This document shows positions 9,317 to 20,364 of a stretch of 33,003 nt of DNA, in pieces. The position numbers were made by a program, and so were the translations under genes. Location of the stretch: NCBI GenBank assembly GCA_019649035.1, contig BMAT01001966.1:973434-1006436 (forward strand), read 5' to 3'. The first letter of the stretch is position 1. Each line of letters starts with the position of its first letter. The DNA is from Elysia marginata (Eukaryota > Mollusca > Gastropoda > Plakobranchidae). Under the pieces are notes generated by a model. That model was not told where the DNA came from. It searched no databases and saw only the letters and a program-made list of their open reading frames with translations.

Positions 9317-10330
9317 GACACAAGTTTTGTATTAAACAACATCACCTCAGTTTTATCATTGTTTAACTTATTTGATAACATCCACGCACCAATCTCCTTC
9401 ACACACGATTGCATTGACATGACAAGAGAGGAAATTTCGGATGGAGCAGCTGAATTATAAATCTGCATATCATCTGCATAAATGTGGTAGTTAAGTCCTT
9501 GAGCCCTGATAATAGAACTAACAGGTTTGGTATACATGGTATAAAGTAAAGGCCCAAGCACTGATCCCCGAGGAACTCCACAAAGGAGCTTGAATTTAGA
9601 TGAAATTTCTCCATTAATTGTAACACATTGAGTTCTGTAACTTAGATATGATTCGAACCACTTCAATACAATTCCTGAAATACTAAATGTTTTAGCTAAA
9701 CGGTCTAATAAAATGGAGTGATCGATTGTATCGAAAGCAGCACTAAGATCCAAAAGAACAAGAATTGATGATTTTCCATTATCTGCAGCTAGGAGAAGGT
9801 CGTTCTGAACTTTCACAAAAGCAGTCTCCGTGTTATGATGTTCTCTGTACGCAGATTGAAAGGGATCAGTAAGATCAATATTTGATAGATGGACTTTGAG
9901 TTGTCGGAGGACTACTTTCTCTAAAATTTTCGATAAAAAATGTCGGGTTTGACACTGGACGATAAGTTTTTCAAATCTTCACAAGACAAGTTTAATTTTT
10001 TTAGTAAAGGAGAAATGATAGCATGTTTGAATGGTGTAGGAACTGTGCCTTTAAAAAGGGAGTCATTAATAATGTCATTAATAATAGGCAATAAGCAATC
10101 TAACTTCTTTACAAGAAGGTCAGTTGGAATGGGATCAATGAAACAAGATTTTAAAGGAGATGACATGTCGATGTCTTTAACGATATCACATGATACAGGG
10201 TGGAATAAAGAACAGGTGCTTCCGACAAAATTATCATGAGATACAGCCGCAGAGTTACATGAATCAAGATGATGTCTTATTTTAATAATTTTATCGCAGA
10301 AATAATTTCCAAATTTCTCTAAAAGATTTT
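8540..10330 (-). mobile_element. CR1/L2-like non-LTR retrotransposon, 5'-truncated, frameshifted
   Basis: The minus strand encodes most of a LINE reverse transcriptase. In order: FGNYFCDKI near 10310, DPIPTDLL and FKHAIISPLLKK (10166-9985), SKILEKVVLRQLKVHL (about 9940-9893), motif A LLDLSAAFDTIDHS, motif B GVPRGSVLGPLL, the catalytic box YADD (9469-9480), LDYCNSLL, LHWLRVDIRMKFKL and the C-terminal YGENSFSYAAPHVWNLLP. The 3' end has GCGCTATATAAATG and a (TTA)n tail. The endonuclease domain and 5' part are missing. Reading is broken by single-base shifts near 9979, near 9936 and at C5 9306-9310, so it is dead although the YADD residues survive. Assignment to CR1/L2 rather than another jockey-superfamily clade rests on motifs and tail only. 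Confidence 0.93.
9250..9816 (-). pseudogene. Reverse transcriptase core of the LINE (palm motifs A to C)
   Basis: This open frame holds the catalytic palm: LLDLSAAFDTIDHSILLDRL (first Asp), GVPRGSVLGPLLY (PQGS position) and YADDMQIY (catalytic Asp pair). The frame remains open upstream to about 9890. At its end it leaves the family sequence after LVSCQG because of a one-base shift in a run of five C (9306-9310). The homologous continuation is in the neighbouring frame, which runs from 9316 down to 8435. Confidence 0.9.
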
Positions 10331-10835
10331 TACTTTAAATTTTTTAGAAAGTACTTTTTCATTTGGTTACCCACACAAGAAATTTGAAACATAGAAAAGA
10401 GCTTTAGTGGATGAACAGTTTTCTATGTTATTTTGATAATATGCATTTTTTTGCTTTTTATATATATATATGGAGTGAGATAAATAGACACGATGGAGGA
10501 TGACAAGGATGGCCACTTTATGATGTATCGCGAGTCATCATTTTATCCTCTACCTAAACGCACAAAGTAGCGGAAAAAATAGATAAAAATGCGGCACAGC
10601 ATTGCAGGTTTGGAAATAAACTAAAAACGCCAAGTTTGTGTTCGTAGGTAGCATAATTCATATTACATGAAAGGGTTCTAAATCTATATTCAAACTGAAA
10701 TCCAGCAGGATACCGTGATCTAGCTCTATATCAAGATGATCTTACAGTAGTAACTTTAATTTCAAGCTCAAAGAGAGGGTTGAATAATGAGAGACTGACA
10801 GACTTATAAAACATAGATGTAAAGACAGAGCCAGC

Positions 10836-10932
10836 GAGAGAGAGAGAGAGAGAGANNNNNNNNNNNNNNNNNNNNNNNNNNNNNNNNNNNNNNNNNNNNN
10901 NNNNNNNNNNNAGAGAGAGAGAGAGAGAGAGA
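10836..10932 (+). repeat. (AG)n microsatellite containing an assembly gap
   Basis: AG repeats on both sides flank 56 unknown bases (N, 10856-10911). The gap is very probably an unassembled expansion of the same repeat, so its true length is unknown. Confidence 0.98.
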
Positions 10933-11069
10933 AATACGTATAAATAAGATATAGGCCTTTATACTCTTAAATTTCAAAAAGGAAAAAAAAACTTTTTGTC
11001 TAAATAACATTAATTGAAATCATCGATACTTTAATAAAAGAATGCTTGCCTTAATAGATGCATATTTAA

Positions 11070-11540
11070 ATTTGTTTTAAATGATAACGAGAATCATCAT
11101 TTTTTGCATTATCAGGTAAGGCACTCCAAATGATGACAGACTGAAAGGAAAATGTGCGCTGATCATATTTCTTGAACATTTGTCTAGGCTTTTGTAACAG
11201 ACTTTTGATCACAGATCTAAGTTGTCAAGTTGGAACATATGATCTCACAATTGTTGCTAAATAGTTTGGAATTGATGGATCATGTATTCCTTGATAAGCC
11301 AAGGTAGATATCTTATACTCTACCCGAAATTTGATGGGAAGCCAATGCAGATCTATCAGGAGGGAGGTACCGTGGCCTTTCTTTGATGCTTTCATAATTA
11401 ATTTGGCAGCGTGCTTTTGGATTTCCTCCAGTTTTGTACAATTTGTTATCCAGTGAGCTTGCGTACAAAGAATTCCTATAGTTAAATGTGGACGAAAATT
11501 CAAAGAGGTGCTTTGTTAGGCCATTTTTCTATTTTGAGAA
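11070..11540 (-). mobile_element. 3' fragment of a second CR1/L2-like LINE
   Basis: The minus strand encodes the C-terminal signature of a LINE reverse transcriptase: LEEIQKHAAKLIMKASKKG, LLIDLHWLPIKFRVEYKI, LAYQGIHDPSIPNYL, YVPT, then across a short break NLRS, FSFQSVIIWSALPDNAK. It differs from the neighbouring copy in sequence (LHWLPIKFRVEYKI versus LHWLRVDIRMKFKL), so it is a separate family and not a duplicate. No palm motifs are present, and the N-terminal boundary near 11540 is uncertain. It is a dead 5'-truncated relic. Confidence 0.85.
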
Positions 11541-11544
11541 AGGT

Positions 11545-12900
11545 TACCTTGAGATGTTTTTGGTCGAATAACGAGCGATCGATGAATGTATAGAATAAAC
11601 TAAATAGAAAGAGAAAGCAAAAGAAATAGATACAAAACTAATGAAAAATCATAATTATGAAGGAAAATGTCAACAAGCTGACCCAGGCAAGGAAGGTCAC
11701 TTCAGGGTAAAGAAAAAAAAATCCATCAAAACTACAAACAGGTAAACAAAGCGACATAAAAGAGAAAATAGGTGACAAAGGTAAGAGGATTTCAAGACTT
11801 TAATATCCCAAATAAATGCCACTTCTGATGTAAAGGTGGCCTGCATGTTTTCGAACATTGATTTTGATGTTATGAAAAATTGTAGGCCGCAGACGCTCCT
11901 CTGCTTTATCAATGTACCATCGATTCTTTAACATCCGTGATCAAGAGCAGTACCGAGAGATTGTACATTTTGTATACCTGTTGCTAACCAATTTATCAGC
12001 TCCGTTAACTTCTCATCACGATTATGTAACTGTTTCCTGGCATGTTCCAAACTCTGATTTTAAATGTTCTAGATGACCTGCAATGCTTCTCACCAACCCA
12101 CTTGCTATTACGCCTGAAAAGAGATAATTTTTAAGTAGTAGTGCTGTTACCTGAATAGTCTGCAAAAGAAATAAATATTCATTACCAGTAGAGAGAGAGA
12201 TAAAGGTGTGGAGGGGGGCAGAGAGGGGGCGTGTTCAGTCATTGATGAGACAATAAAAAATCACACAGGCTGGCTGAAGCAAGACAAGGCGACAAAGTTG
12301 ATAGTATATGATTATCTGCATAGAAAATGTTTCTTCCATGTATTTTTCAGGTAATGTTGATTGGCAGTCGGCAGTGATATGCTGGTACGTTGAAAAATAC
12401 AATTAGAACTATTTCTGATCAAACAGTATTTATCATCCTACAAGTCTTTCGTAGTAGGCCAAATCTCACGTTAAATTAAAGCCTTAAAACATTTTGTGGT
12501 TTTAACTGAAAATTATTACTGATTGAGGAATGAAAGGCTCTTTCTCTCGGTATCGATCATTCTTTTGTGATCTGGACTGATTTTATAGTCTTTATTGAAA
12601 CGCGAAAACAATTTTAAAACAAAGAAGGGGAACAAATCTAAACACAACATAAAACAAACCAACAGTCCAATTATGATTGCAAATGAGACAAATGTCGATG
12701 GAAGCCAATGAAAGTCTTGAACAAAAGGACACTTCAAAATTACCGTGAATGGCATGTCCTGTTTGATATTCTGTTTCTTCCTAAAACCACAGAGCAGGAA
12801 AATGACAGACAGTAGCTAAAGCTATGACTGTCAAGAAGACTCTTGTTAAAGTCAATATCTGTCCTAGTAGACATTCGGCAAGTTAATGGTTATTAATCAC
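11545..12900. other. Spacer with no recognised gene
   Basis: AT-rich DNA separates the LINE relics from the secreted-protein candidate. A 79-codon minus-strand frame at 12516-12755 encodes a hydrophobic stretch (FVSFAIIIGLLVCFMLCLDL) that could pass for a membrane helix, but there is no family resemblance or codon signal, and I do not call it a gene. A short GA/GGGG-rich patch lies near 12190-12230. Confidence 0.4.
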
Positions 12901-12904
12901 TAAC

Positions 12905-12913
12905 TATATAAGG
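12905..12913 (+). promoter_or_regulatory. TATA-like element upstream of the secreted-protein candidate
   Basis: TATATAAGG lies about 150 bases before the ATG at 13064, which would give a 5' leader near 120-130 bases. A second TATAAAT at 13019-13025 is too close to the ATG unless the leader is about 15 bases. In AT-rich DNA such matches are common. Confidence 0.25.
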
Positions 12914-13063
12914 TTAACTCTTTGGTCGATGCTACGCTACCAATCTCTCTAGAATGACTACTCTGCTTTAGCGCTTTTATGCTTATGATAAAAGAAATAG
13001 GATAAGAGGACTATAACATATAAATCAATTACAGTCGAACTATAACGCAGTTACCTAGGTAAG

Positions 13064-13438
13064 ATGAAGCAACGGAGGCACCGCGCATGGAGTCTACTTT
13101 TCCATATCACTTTAGCCTTCGTTTTAGTGACCTGCCACAATGAAAAAATCAGACGCGACATTGGTGAAGGGGACGATGATAACGATGATGATAACTATGA
13201 TGGTGAGAATGAGGGAATCATAGAGGAGTACATCATTGCTAGGGAGAACGCAGAGTATGAGCTGGAGGATTTTTACAAGACGGCCACACCGGGTCTACAT
13301 CCTGACCTGAACTCGGAAGCAATGCAAGAACTTCGCGAAACACGAGAACTGTTGATGCAGATGGATGGCCTGCCTCTTACAGAGCTCACCGATCTTCTGA
13401 GGGGCGACCCGGGTCTTGCGCTAGAAGCTGCTGACTGA
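13064..13438 (+). CDS. Candidate small secreted acidic protein (124 aa), single exon
   Basis: I do not recognise a family. Residues 1-24 look like a signal peptide: basic MKQRRHR, hydrophobic SLLFHITLAFVLVTC, likely cleavage near Cys24. Then comes KIRR (28-31), a good furin/prohormone-convertase site, followed by a very acidic Asp/Asn/Gly/Glu segment (35-51), an acidic helix-like part (52-72), and an amphipathic C-terminal half with LNSEAMQELRETRELLMQMD and LPLTELTDLL. The predicted mature part has no cysteine and no further dibasic pair. The ATG has A at -3 (AAGATGA), and the region is richer in GC than its flanks. No clear AATAAA occurs until about 14318. It may be a secreted propeptide or acidic matrix-type protein. 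The ATG directly follows an AG|GTAAG donor-like sequence, so an unseen exon structure is possible. Confidence 0.5.
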   Translation: MKQRRHRAWSLLFHITLAFVLVTCHNEKIRRDIGEGDDDNDDDNYDGENEGIIEEYIIARENAEYELEDFYKTATPGLHPDLNSEAMQELRETRELLMQMDGLPLTELTDLLRGDPGLALEAAD

Positions 13439-16400
13439 ACATCAGCTCCAGTAGAAGGTCCAAGTATCAGCAACAGCGTCAGGCTATGATTGTAGGTGTT
13501 CACGAGACAAGTACATTAGATAGCACAGGCCATGTATAAACTTGACGTTAATTGAAAGCTTTGAACTCATTTTAAGAATTATGTACATAATTTTAAATGC
13601 TTTTGCGAAGATGTTTTAGGATTTCTTGTAAAAAAAATTGTCTATATTCTAAAGCTCTGATTAACGCATTTTCTTTTTAAAAAGTCTCATAATTTAATGT
13701 TTTATTGGAGATATTGGAATTTTAAAAATTTAACATCATCATTCGATATAACTTGGCTACGCTGAAAACCAAAGAGACAACTGTACACTTTGTTAAAACA
13801 ACTTTTGTTACTTCGAAAAACAGCCTTTGATATTATTGTAAGTAGGGAAATGAAACACGCAATAACTATTACTCCACTTTCAAAATTTTTTTAGATATTT
13901 AAGAAATGAAAACCCTGTCATCTCACCCGATCATACTTATATTCGTTAATGGAAGCAAAATTAAAACAAAACGATTATATAAAACGGTATGTTGTTCAGG
14001 TCACGACATTTCACGGTGTACCCAATGTGTTATTCAAAGTCACCATAGCAGCTTAGCCATTATGACTATTTTTCCACCAAGATGGTGATGAAAAAAAAGA
14101 TAAAACAGTCAAAATAACATATAGATTGCCAAATTATCTAATCGCTGTCATTCTTGATTACTAAGTCTTCTCCATGTAACATTTCTTGTGAATATCTCTT
14201 CAGCTGAAATTCTTTCTGTTTGTTCAGCTCTGTCTCTTACACCCTATTTCTCTCTCTGTCTATCTCTTTACTTTTGTTTTCAACACTATGTTGAAGAACT
14301 TGATGGCAAAAACCAAAATAAAAAACCGCACATCGGCTAAGTTTGTTAATTTTGTTCTGATCGTTTTCATCTTGCATATGAGATTCTCGCGCAAGTAATA
14401 AAATTAATGTGATCAAACTTCAAAGTTTATTATTTTTTACATAAAAACGCCCCTCTTGCCCTCCTATCACACACACACACATAAACATCCACACAGTACA
14501 GAGATTTAACAATCAGCATCTGGCCTGATTGTTCATTCCTTATAGGATTACCAGAACCGAAATTGCTAGTGTGTCGAGAGAAACGATAAAACAAAGACCA
14601 CACACACACTCACACAATGAGCCACATTTTCCATAAGATTTCACCAACTTGCACGTGAGCCAGCGTTATTGTATAGTGATCTGCTATATCGACTTGTTTT
14701 GTCTAAGCTTAGCAAACAATTCTGCTACAACAGCTGCTGCTCGAGTACACGCGAGGTAACGAAAACACTTAAGGTGGGCCCAGTTAGCCTATCTTTCCAC
14801 AGTCTATCAATGAAACTGTGGATTCTTAGAATTGATGTTTTCACCATTTCATATAAATAATAGAAATATTTCGTGCCTTTTCCATGCAGGCTTGAGATAT
14901 TCAATATTGGGAATGGATAAAATGTAAAAATAGACAATAACCTTGAGAAAAGATCAAAATGGATTAGTTTACCCCTGTGAACTAAACATGACCTACCTCT
15001 TGACAGAAAAAAAAGAAAAAAAATCCTAACATGTGTGTGTTGATGTATTTTTTTAAAATGGTTTTAGTGAAAAATAAGCAGCTAATATTAAATTTAATGC
15101 TCATATGAATAAGGTAGGTATCCAGAGTTACTATTGAAAAAAATTGAAATCAAAGCAGTATAAACGTTTGCATTTTTACCCTTGCTTGTCTTGATAATCT
15201 CAGAAACGATGCTAGTTGTACAATGCAATTCATCTTTTTTCAAACATGAAAATAAAACTATATGAAAGTCTGAGAGTTCAATGATAAAAAAAAAAAATTA
15301 TCAAAAGGGACTCGCAACTTTGTTGCCTATCTCATTTTCACATAAAAAACCATAATGAGATTAAAGAGAAGTGGACGAAAAATAAACAATACAACCATTT
15401 AAAAAGGACAGCTTCATGCATCACAATAAGTGTGAAGTCATTTGCGCTTCAAGTAAAGGAAAAACCGAATTAAACAAGAAATGAGTGAAAATGGACAATA
15501 GCGTTAAAAAAGCAATTCTGGATAGAAGAGAAACGAAACGAAACAAAACAGGCATAGCTAACTATTTTGAAACAAGAGTAAATAATTATGAAAATATGAC
15601 GGAAGATTAAAAAAACGATAGTTTAGAGCTAGAGGTAAACGATTTTGTAAGAAGAATAAAAAAAATATCAACTTTTTGCAATAGTCTTTGGCTACAACAC
15701 TTATCGAAATAAAAGTTCGTTGGTAACTACATTGACAGATTTAAGGAACAAGCTCTGTGCAATAAGGATATCAGAAATAATCCTTTTGTCGCTATAGGGA
15801 ATGAGATTTCAACAAGAGTAGCGGAACTTTCCTGGTGTCTCTCCGCTGTCTTATGAATGCAATATTTTAAAATTTATGCGAGATTCATTTTGAAGATAAA
15901 CTTTTTATTTAGCTCTATAGTTTTTAAGTTCTAGATGTCAAATCTTTTATAAAAGTAAGAAACTTACCAATATAAGACCCTACAATCTAGGTCTATATTA
16001 CAATAATCACTAAAGTATTTTGGGGTGTTGTCTTCTGGAAAAGGACGTTACTCTTGTTTTACCTCTAATCTCATTCCCTATTACCTTTAAGCCTATTCCC
16101 GTCAGATTTATAAATTTATAATGGACACTCTCAAATTCCAAGCTTTTCCGAATGCCGCTGAAATAAACATGTACTTTTTTTTTACCCCTTTGATCAAACA
16201 CTGATGAAATTGATCATCCTCCATGAAACAGACTTTATCTTATATCGAGCAGGTTGGCAGTTTTATCCGAAAGCAGTAAGTAGAGAACAGAAAGAGCAAG
16301 CAATGTGTTACGCATTGTAAGTTTTTATGCTTTCGAAATCAATATTTCCCATTTTTTCATTTTGTCAATTTATTTTGCATCCGAAAATCATCCACAATTG

Positions 16401-17359
16401 ATAGATATACGGAAAAAAGGCTATAACATCTAAAACCAGCTGTTTTTAAATTTCTTCCAAGCGTGAAATTCTATGAGTACGATTTACGCTTTTGCCAAGG
16501 TGCGAGAAATGTTCTGAAAAGATCACACTCAAACAATGGCAATCATAATCTAAGTTGCTATCATGCTTATTATTTAGATGTCTTGATTGTTGTGAACGGC
16601 AGGCTTTTTTGGAAGCAGGGAAACTCATGATTGTACAAGTTATATGTAAGCTAAAAAAATGTACATTTTGCAAAACCAAAATGTCCCGTCAATTAATGTG
16701 ACTGAGCGCCGAGATCGGGCTGTACGTGCAATTGCACGCCACCTTGGGCTAAACCTCAAACTCCAATAGCGCTACCATAGACTAAGCAAGACAATCACAA
16801 TGTGTATTTTTTTCTTGACTTGCTACGTAATAAAACTGCTAGTCTTTAAAACCTCGTCACTCACGGGCCAACCTTTATTGTTGTGTAACATTTGCACTGA
16901 ATTTATGAATAGAAAAATATCTTACTCTTATTATCTGATTGATCCACTGACAAAACAGGGAAGTGTCAAGATGTCGCCATAAGACACTGCAAAATTTGCT
17001 TTTCATGGGAAGCAATTTGTTAAATAGTTACCCACGTATTCACAATAACTATGTTGTAGGTTTCCAGGAGAGCAATAATTAATCACCAAAGGGAAGTAAT
17101 TTGATGTATAATAAACGTCCTAGCAACAGCTGTTGATTGTAATCAATAATCATTATTTTGTTTCAGTAAAATTGGCTCTACTCTGGCCGACAAGTAATGT
17201 AAAAGACAAACTATTAAGAAACAAACATAACGCTTCGAAATATATTGCATGTTTTCAAAGGGAATCGTGAACTGCTGGAGGCTGAAAACTGTAATCAGGC
17301 CGTAAGAACACTACGGCGGTAAATATCGGCTGAGTCTGCCTCCGTCTAGGTGACTAGCA
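13439..17359. other. AT-rich spacer, mostly featureless
   Basis: No gene was found. AATAAA sequences near 14318 and 14398 could terminate the upstream transcript. Short CA repeats lie near 14469-14481. An imperfect inverted repeat spans 15796-16080, and a perfect 14-base palindrome CGTGCAATTGCACG is at 16725-16738. All open frames here are short and without family resemblance. Confidence 0.5.
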
Positions 17360-17464
17360 TTATATCTTATTCATAGACGTCCCCACTGTCTTGTTCACAG
17401 CTGAAATTATATCTGGCTCAGCCACAGGCGATTGCACCTCGATATACAGCTTCAGGTTGACATT
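17360..17464 (-). CDS. Candidate orphan terminal exon
   Basis: On the minus strand a pyrimidine-containing acceptor (AATGTCTCTTAG) precedes a 34-codon frame encoding NVNLKLYIEVQSPVAEPDI and then ISAVNKTVGTSMNKI before TAA at 17360-17362. The codon just before it is TAG, so it could only be translated if spliced. Its balanced codon use and alternating hydrophobic pattern (beta strand, then an amphipathic helix) stand out from the AT-rich flanks, and it contains a glycosylation sequon NKT. I cannot assign a family, and no partner exon was found. A 34-codon open stretch can occur by chance. Confidence 0.2.
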   Translation of the reverse strand, partial: NVNLKLYIEVQSPVAEPDIISAVNKTVGTSMNKI

Positions 17465-17671
17465 CTAAGAGACATTAAAATTCGCCACTGATTTCTATTA
17501 AAAACGTAGAAAAGACACACGAAAGAAGAGTATAGAATGCCACGATAAGGCCCTAGGCCTTACTTTCAAAATATTCAAATTACATCGGACCCTTACAAAC
17601 AAACATCATCAAATAAAATCACAACTGCTAGTACCACTACACCATAGCCGCCGTCACTACTACTACTATTA

Positions 17672-17712
<41 letters not shown>

Positions 17713-20360
17713 GCTGCTACTATAGCTGTTGCTGCTGCTTCTGTTTCAAGGACCAACGGTGGTTAGAAGATGAGGCAAAAAGAAGAGAAATGGGAGCAGG
17801 AGTAAGAAGACGAAAAACCAAATGAAAAAGAAAAATAATAACAAAAAGAACAACAGAAAAAAAGAAAAAAATTAGAATAAGGAAAATAACATAGGAAGAG
17901 TAGAAGGCGGGACAGCTAAAGCAAAAGAGAAGAAAAACAAGATGAAACATGAACATTGCATGAGGAAAAGCAATCAGTTTTAGATCAGAGAGAAGAGAAT
18001 ACTTCGATCTTAAATAGGATAAACGCCGGCGTACGCAGGCAATCCCTAGACGTGTGTTACTCGAGCCCCCCACAGTTGCTTGCTAACTAAACATCTTACT
18101 AGCTTTACAGATTGTGGCCTCTGTAGTTAATTTGGCTTCGTGTTCTTTTGTGCAGAGCTCCAACCGGAATCTTGGTAAATGCAGTTAGTTTAATTATGGA
18201 GCGTTTCTTGTAACTGCAGGCAGGGTAATGTAATTGCCAGAACAATGGTTTTATCAAACATACAGGATAAGAGAAAGCACAAATTGAGAATGACACAATG
18301 CGTGTAAACTTTTCAGTCATGAGTTTGTGACTACAGAGAATTTGTGTGAATTTTTAAAGTTTTTTTATTCAGTCATAATGATTAGTTTTTTGTACCCATA
18401 GCATAAATCATATTAAGTTGTTCGTGAATGTTTCATTGGTACCATAACCGATAGCCTTCCTTAAATAAGAAAAAAAACTCAAACTTTTTTCATTACGAAA
18501 TAAAACGTGACCTTTCTTTCCTCAAATTTTATCACATAACTGAATTTAAAACCTACCCTTCCTGGTCGTTGGCGCTTCTTTACGTTTCTCTATTGCGTTC
18601 ATTTAGGCCTGCCTGCCTCGCCGTTTAAGTTTGGTTTTCTTTATAATCATGTAAACTGATGTTACCAGACACATGTTCAATGTTAAAATACTTTGTTTCG
18701 CGATTCTCGAAGTTTACACCAGCTGGCATAGAGTTTGCTTTTCTTAAGATTTACACCTTTACTCTTTTCGCTAAACGTAAGTTAAGTATAGTCTGGCAAA
18801 AACTATTTCCATCCCCACCATATAAGTAGGCATTTCGATGCGGTTTACCCTTTAAATTTCCATTCTTTAAAGAAATTTTGAAATAAAAGTATGTACCCCT
18901 GGGCGTTTGATTGATGGTGGAATTAGTAAGGATTTCATTCAACAAAATCTCAAACTTTTAATTTTCTTACAAAAAACCGTTTTAAGTGATGTTTCCTTTT
19001 TCTGCTTTTCTTCTACAAGTCTCGTTAACCCTAAACGGAACGACATTCCATGTTAATAAAAGTATGAGGTAAGGTAATAATATAACTTCTTATTCTTCTC
19101 TTTGACCTTTTATTTATTACCATTGACATTGCAGTGCCAATAAAATCGTTTCAAATTATACTTTACTTTGAAAAGTTGAAGATGTTTTTGAAAATCTTGT
19201 AATGTAAAAAAAAGTAAGAATGAGCGATTTAGGATTTGCCTGCTTCTTAAAGCACCTTCATAGGTTATAAGGAATCTAAATGAAGAATGTGCTTAATAAT
19301 ATTAAATTTTTCACACCGTCAGTATAAGAAAAAATAACTTGAGTTTAGCTTAGCAAGTACCAAATGACCACATCGAGACATAGAACCCATACAACCACTT
19401 ACAACACTTTGTAAAATGTAATAATCAAGCATTTGCACACCGAAATGACCAATAAGATTCTATGAAACCAAAACTGTTTAAAGCCTGGTTTCTGAGTCTG
19501 GTGTGGTATTTAAATTTTGTTCAACTACCATTTAAAAGGACATCTGACGCGTGGCTTTAAAAGAAATAAAAAATAATCCTCAAAAGCTTTGATTTTGCAA
19601 TCAAAGAAAAATTAACAGCGGTAAATAATAACAAACCCAATAAACCCAAACTATGCCCGATGCAAGCAACGATACATAAATTTTGATGCCGTAGGGAAGA
19701 TTTTATTATTTGCAAAAAAGCTTTTTTTTCTCCTTTTTTTTTTGTCTTCGTGTCAGAGAGTTTGATCTCAGTTATGTTGTTTAGAACGAAACGGCAATCT
19801 TTTCAAGATAGTGCCAAACTAAACGTACCCGCCTTTCTCATTACGCACTGAGATGATCTAAGGAAAAACATATGGAGATGGATTGGGAAAAACAAGCTGC
19901 ATTAGCACCTCATTCGTAAACCACAGGTAAAAGTAAATAACACCATCCCATGACCATGCTTGCACACGTAATCATCCATTCCGGAAGCTGAGCCCAGTTT
20001 TTTTGTTGGGTGTACATTGCAAAAAAAAAAAAACACTGAAGAGAAAAAGGTGTGGGTAGTACTCAATAATTTGAACTGAAGTAAGATCTGGTTATATGTA
20101 CCAGCTTTATGTTGCAGGAATTTAGGGTTACACAAGTTTGCTCACTGATTTTGGTAAACCAACCGAACAGCTGCTGCATGCTTGGAAAATATAATAATCT
20201 TTTTTTAAATGTATGTTTAGAGCTCCAAAGACAGTATGATTGAAACACAGGTGTACTAAAATGTGTATTTTCTCGACACACTTTGAAACAAACTAAAAAA
20301 TAACAAAGCAACATGCACCCTTTATTCATCCCCTACTTGCTTTACCCAGCTCAGTCGTGT
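17465..20360. other. AT-rich spacer with one CTA microsatellite
   Basis: Apart from the CTA repeat at 17655-17741 and a following purine-rich stretch (about 17760-17960), nothing was recognised. The 117-codon minus frame at 17720-18073 mostly translates these low-complexity tracts into Phe/Leu and is not called. Confidence 0.5.
17655..17741 (+). repeat. (CTA)n/(CTG)n microsatellite
   Basis: Imperfect then pure CTA triplets (about 17678-17711) end in CTG/GCTGCTGCT units. It is the second long CTA repeat in the window, in the same orientation as that at 7504. Confidence 0.95.
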
Positions 20361-20364
20361 AGTA

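Noticed and set aside
9940..10239. 99-codon plus-strand frame
   Set aside because: It is antisense to the LINE reverse transcriptase fingers region, which explains its length.
12516..12755. 79-codon minus-strand frame with a membrane-helix-like segment
   Set aside because: No similarity to a known family, no good promoter or partner exon; AT-rich DNA often encodes hydrophobic runs.
17720..18073. 117-codon minus-strand frame with hydrophobic stretches
   Set aside because: Mostly a translation of a purine-rich low-complexity tract; the hydrophobicity is a by-product of poly-pyrimidine codons.
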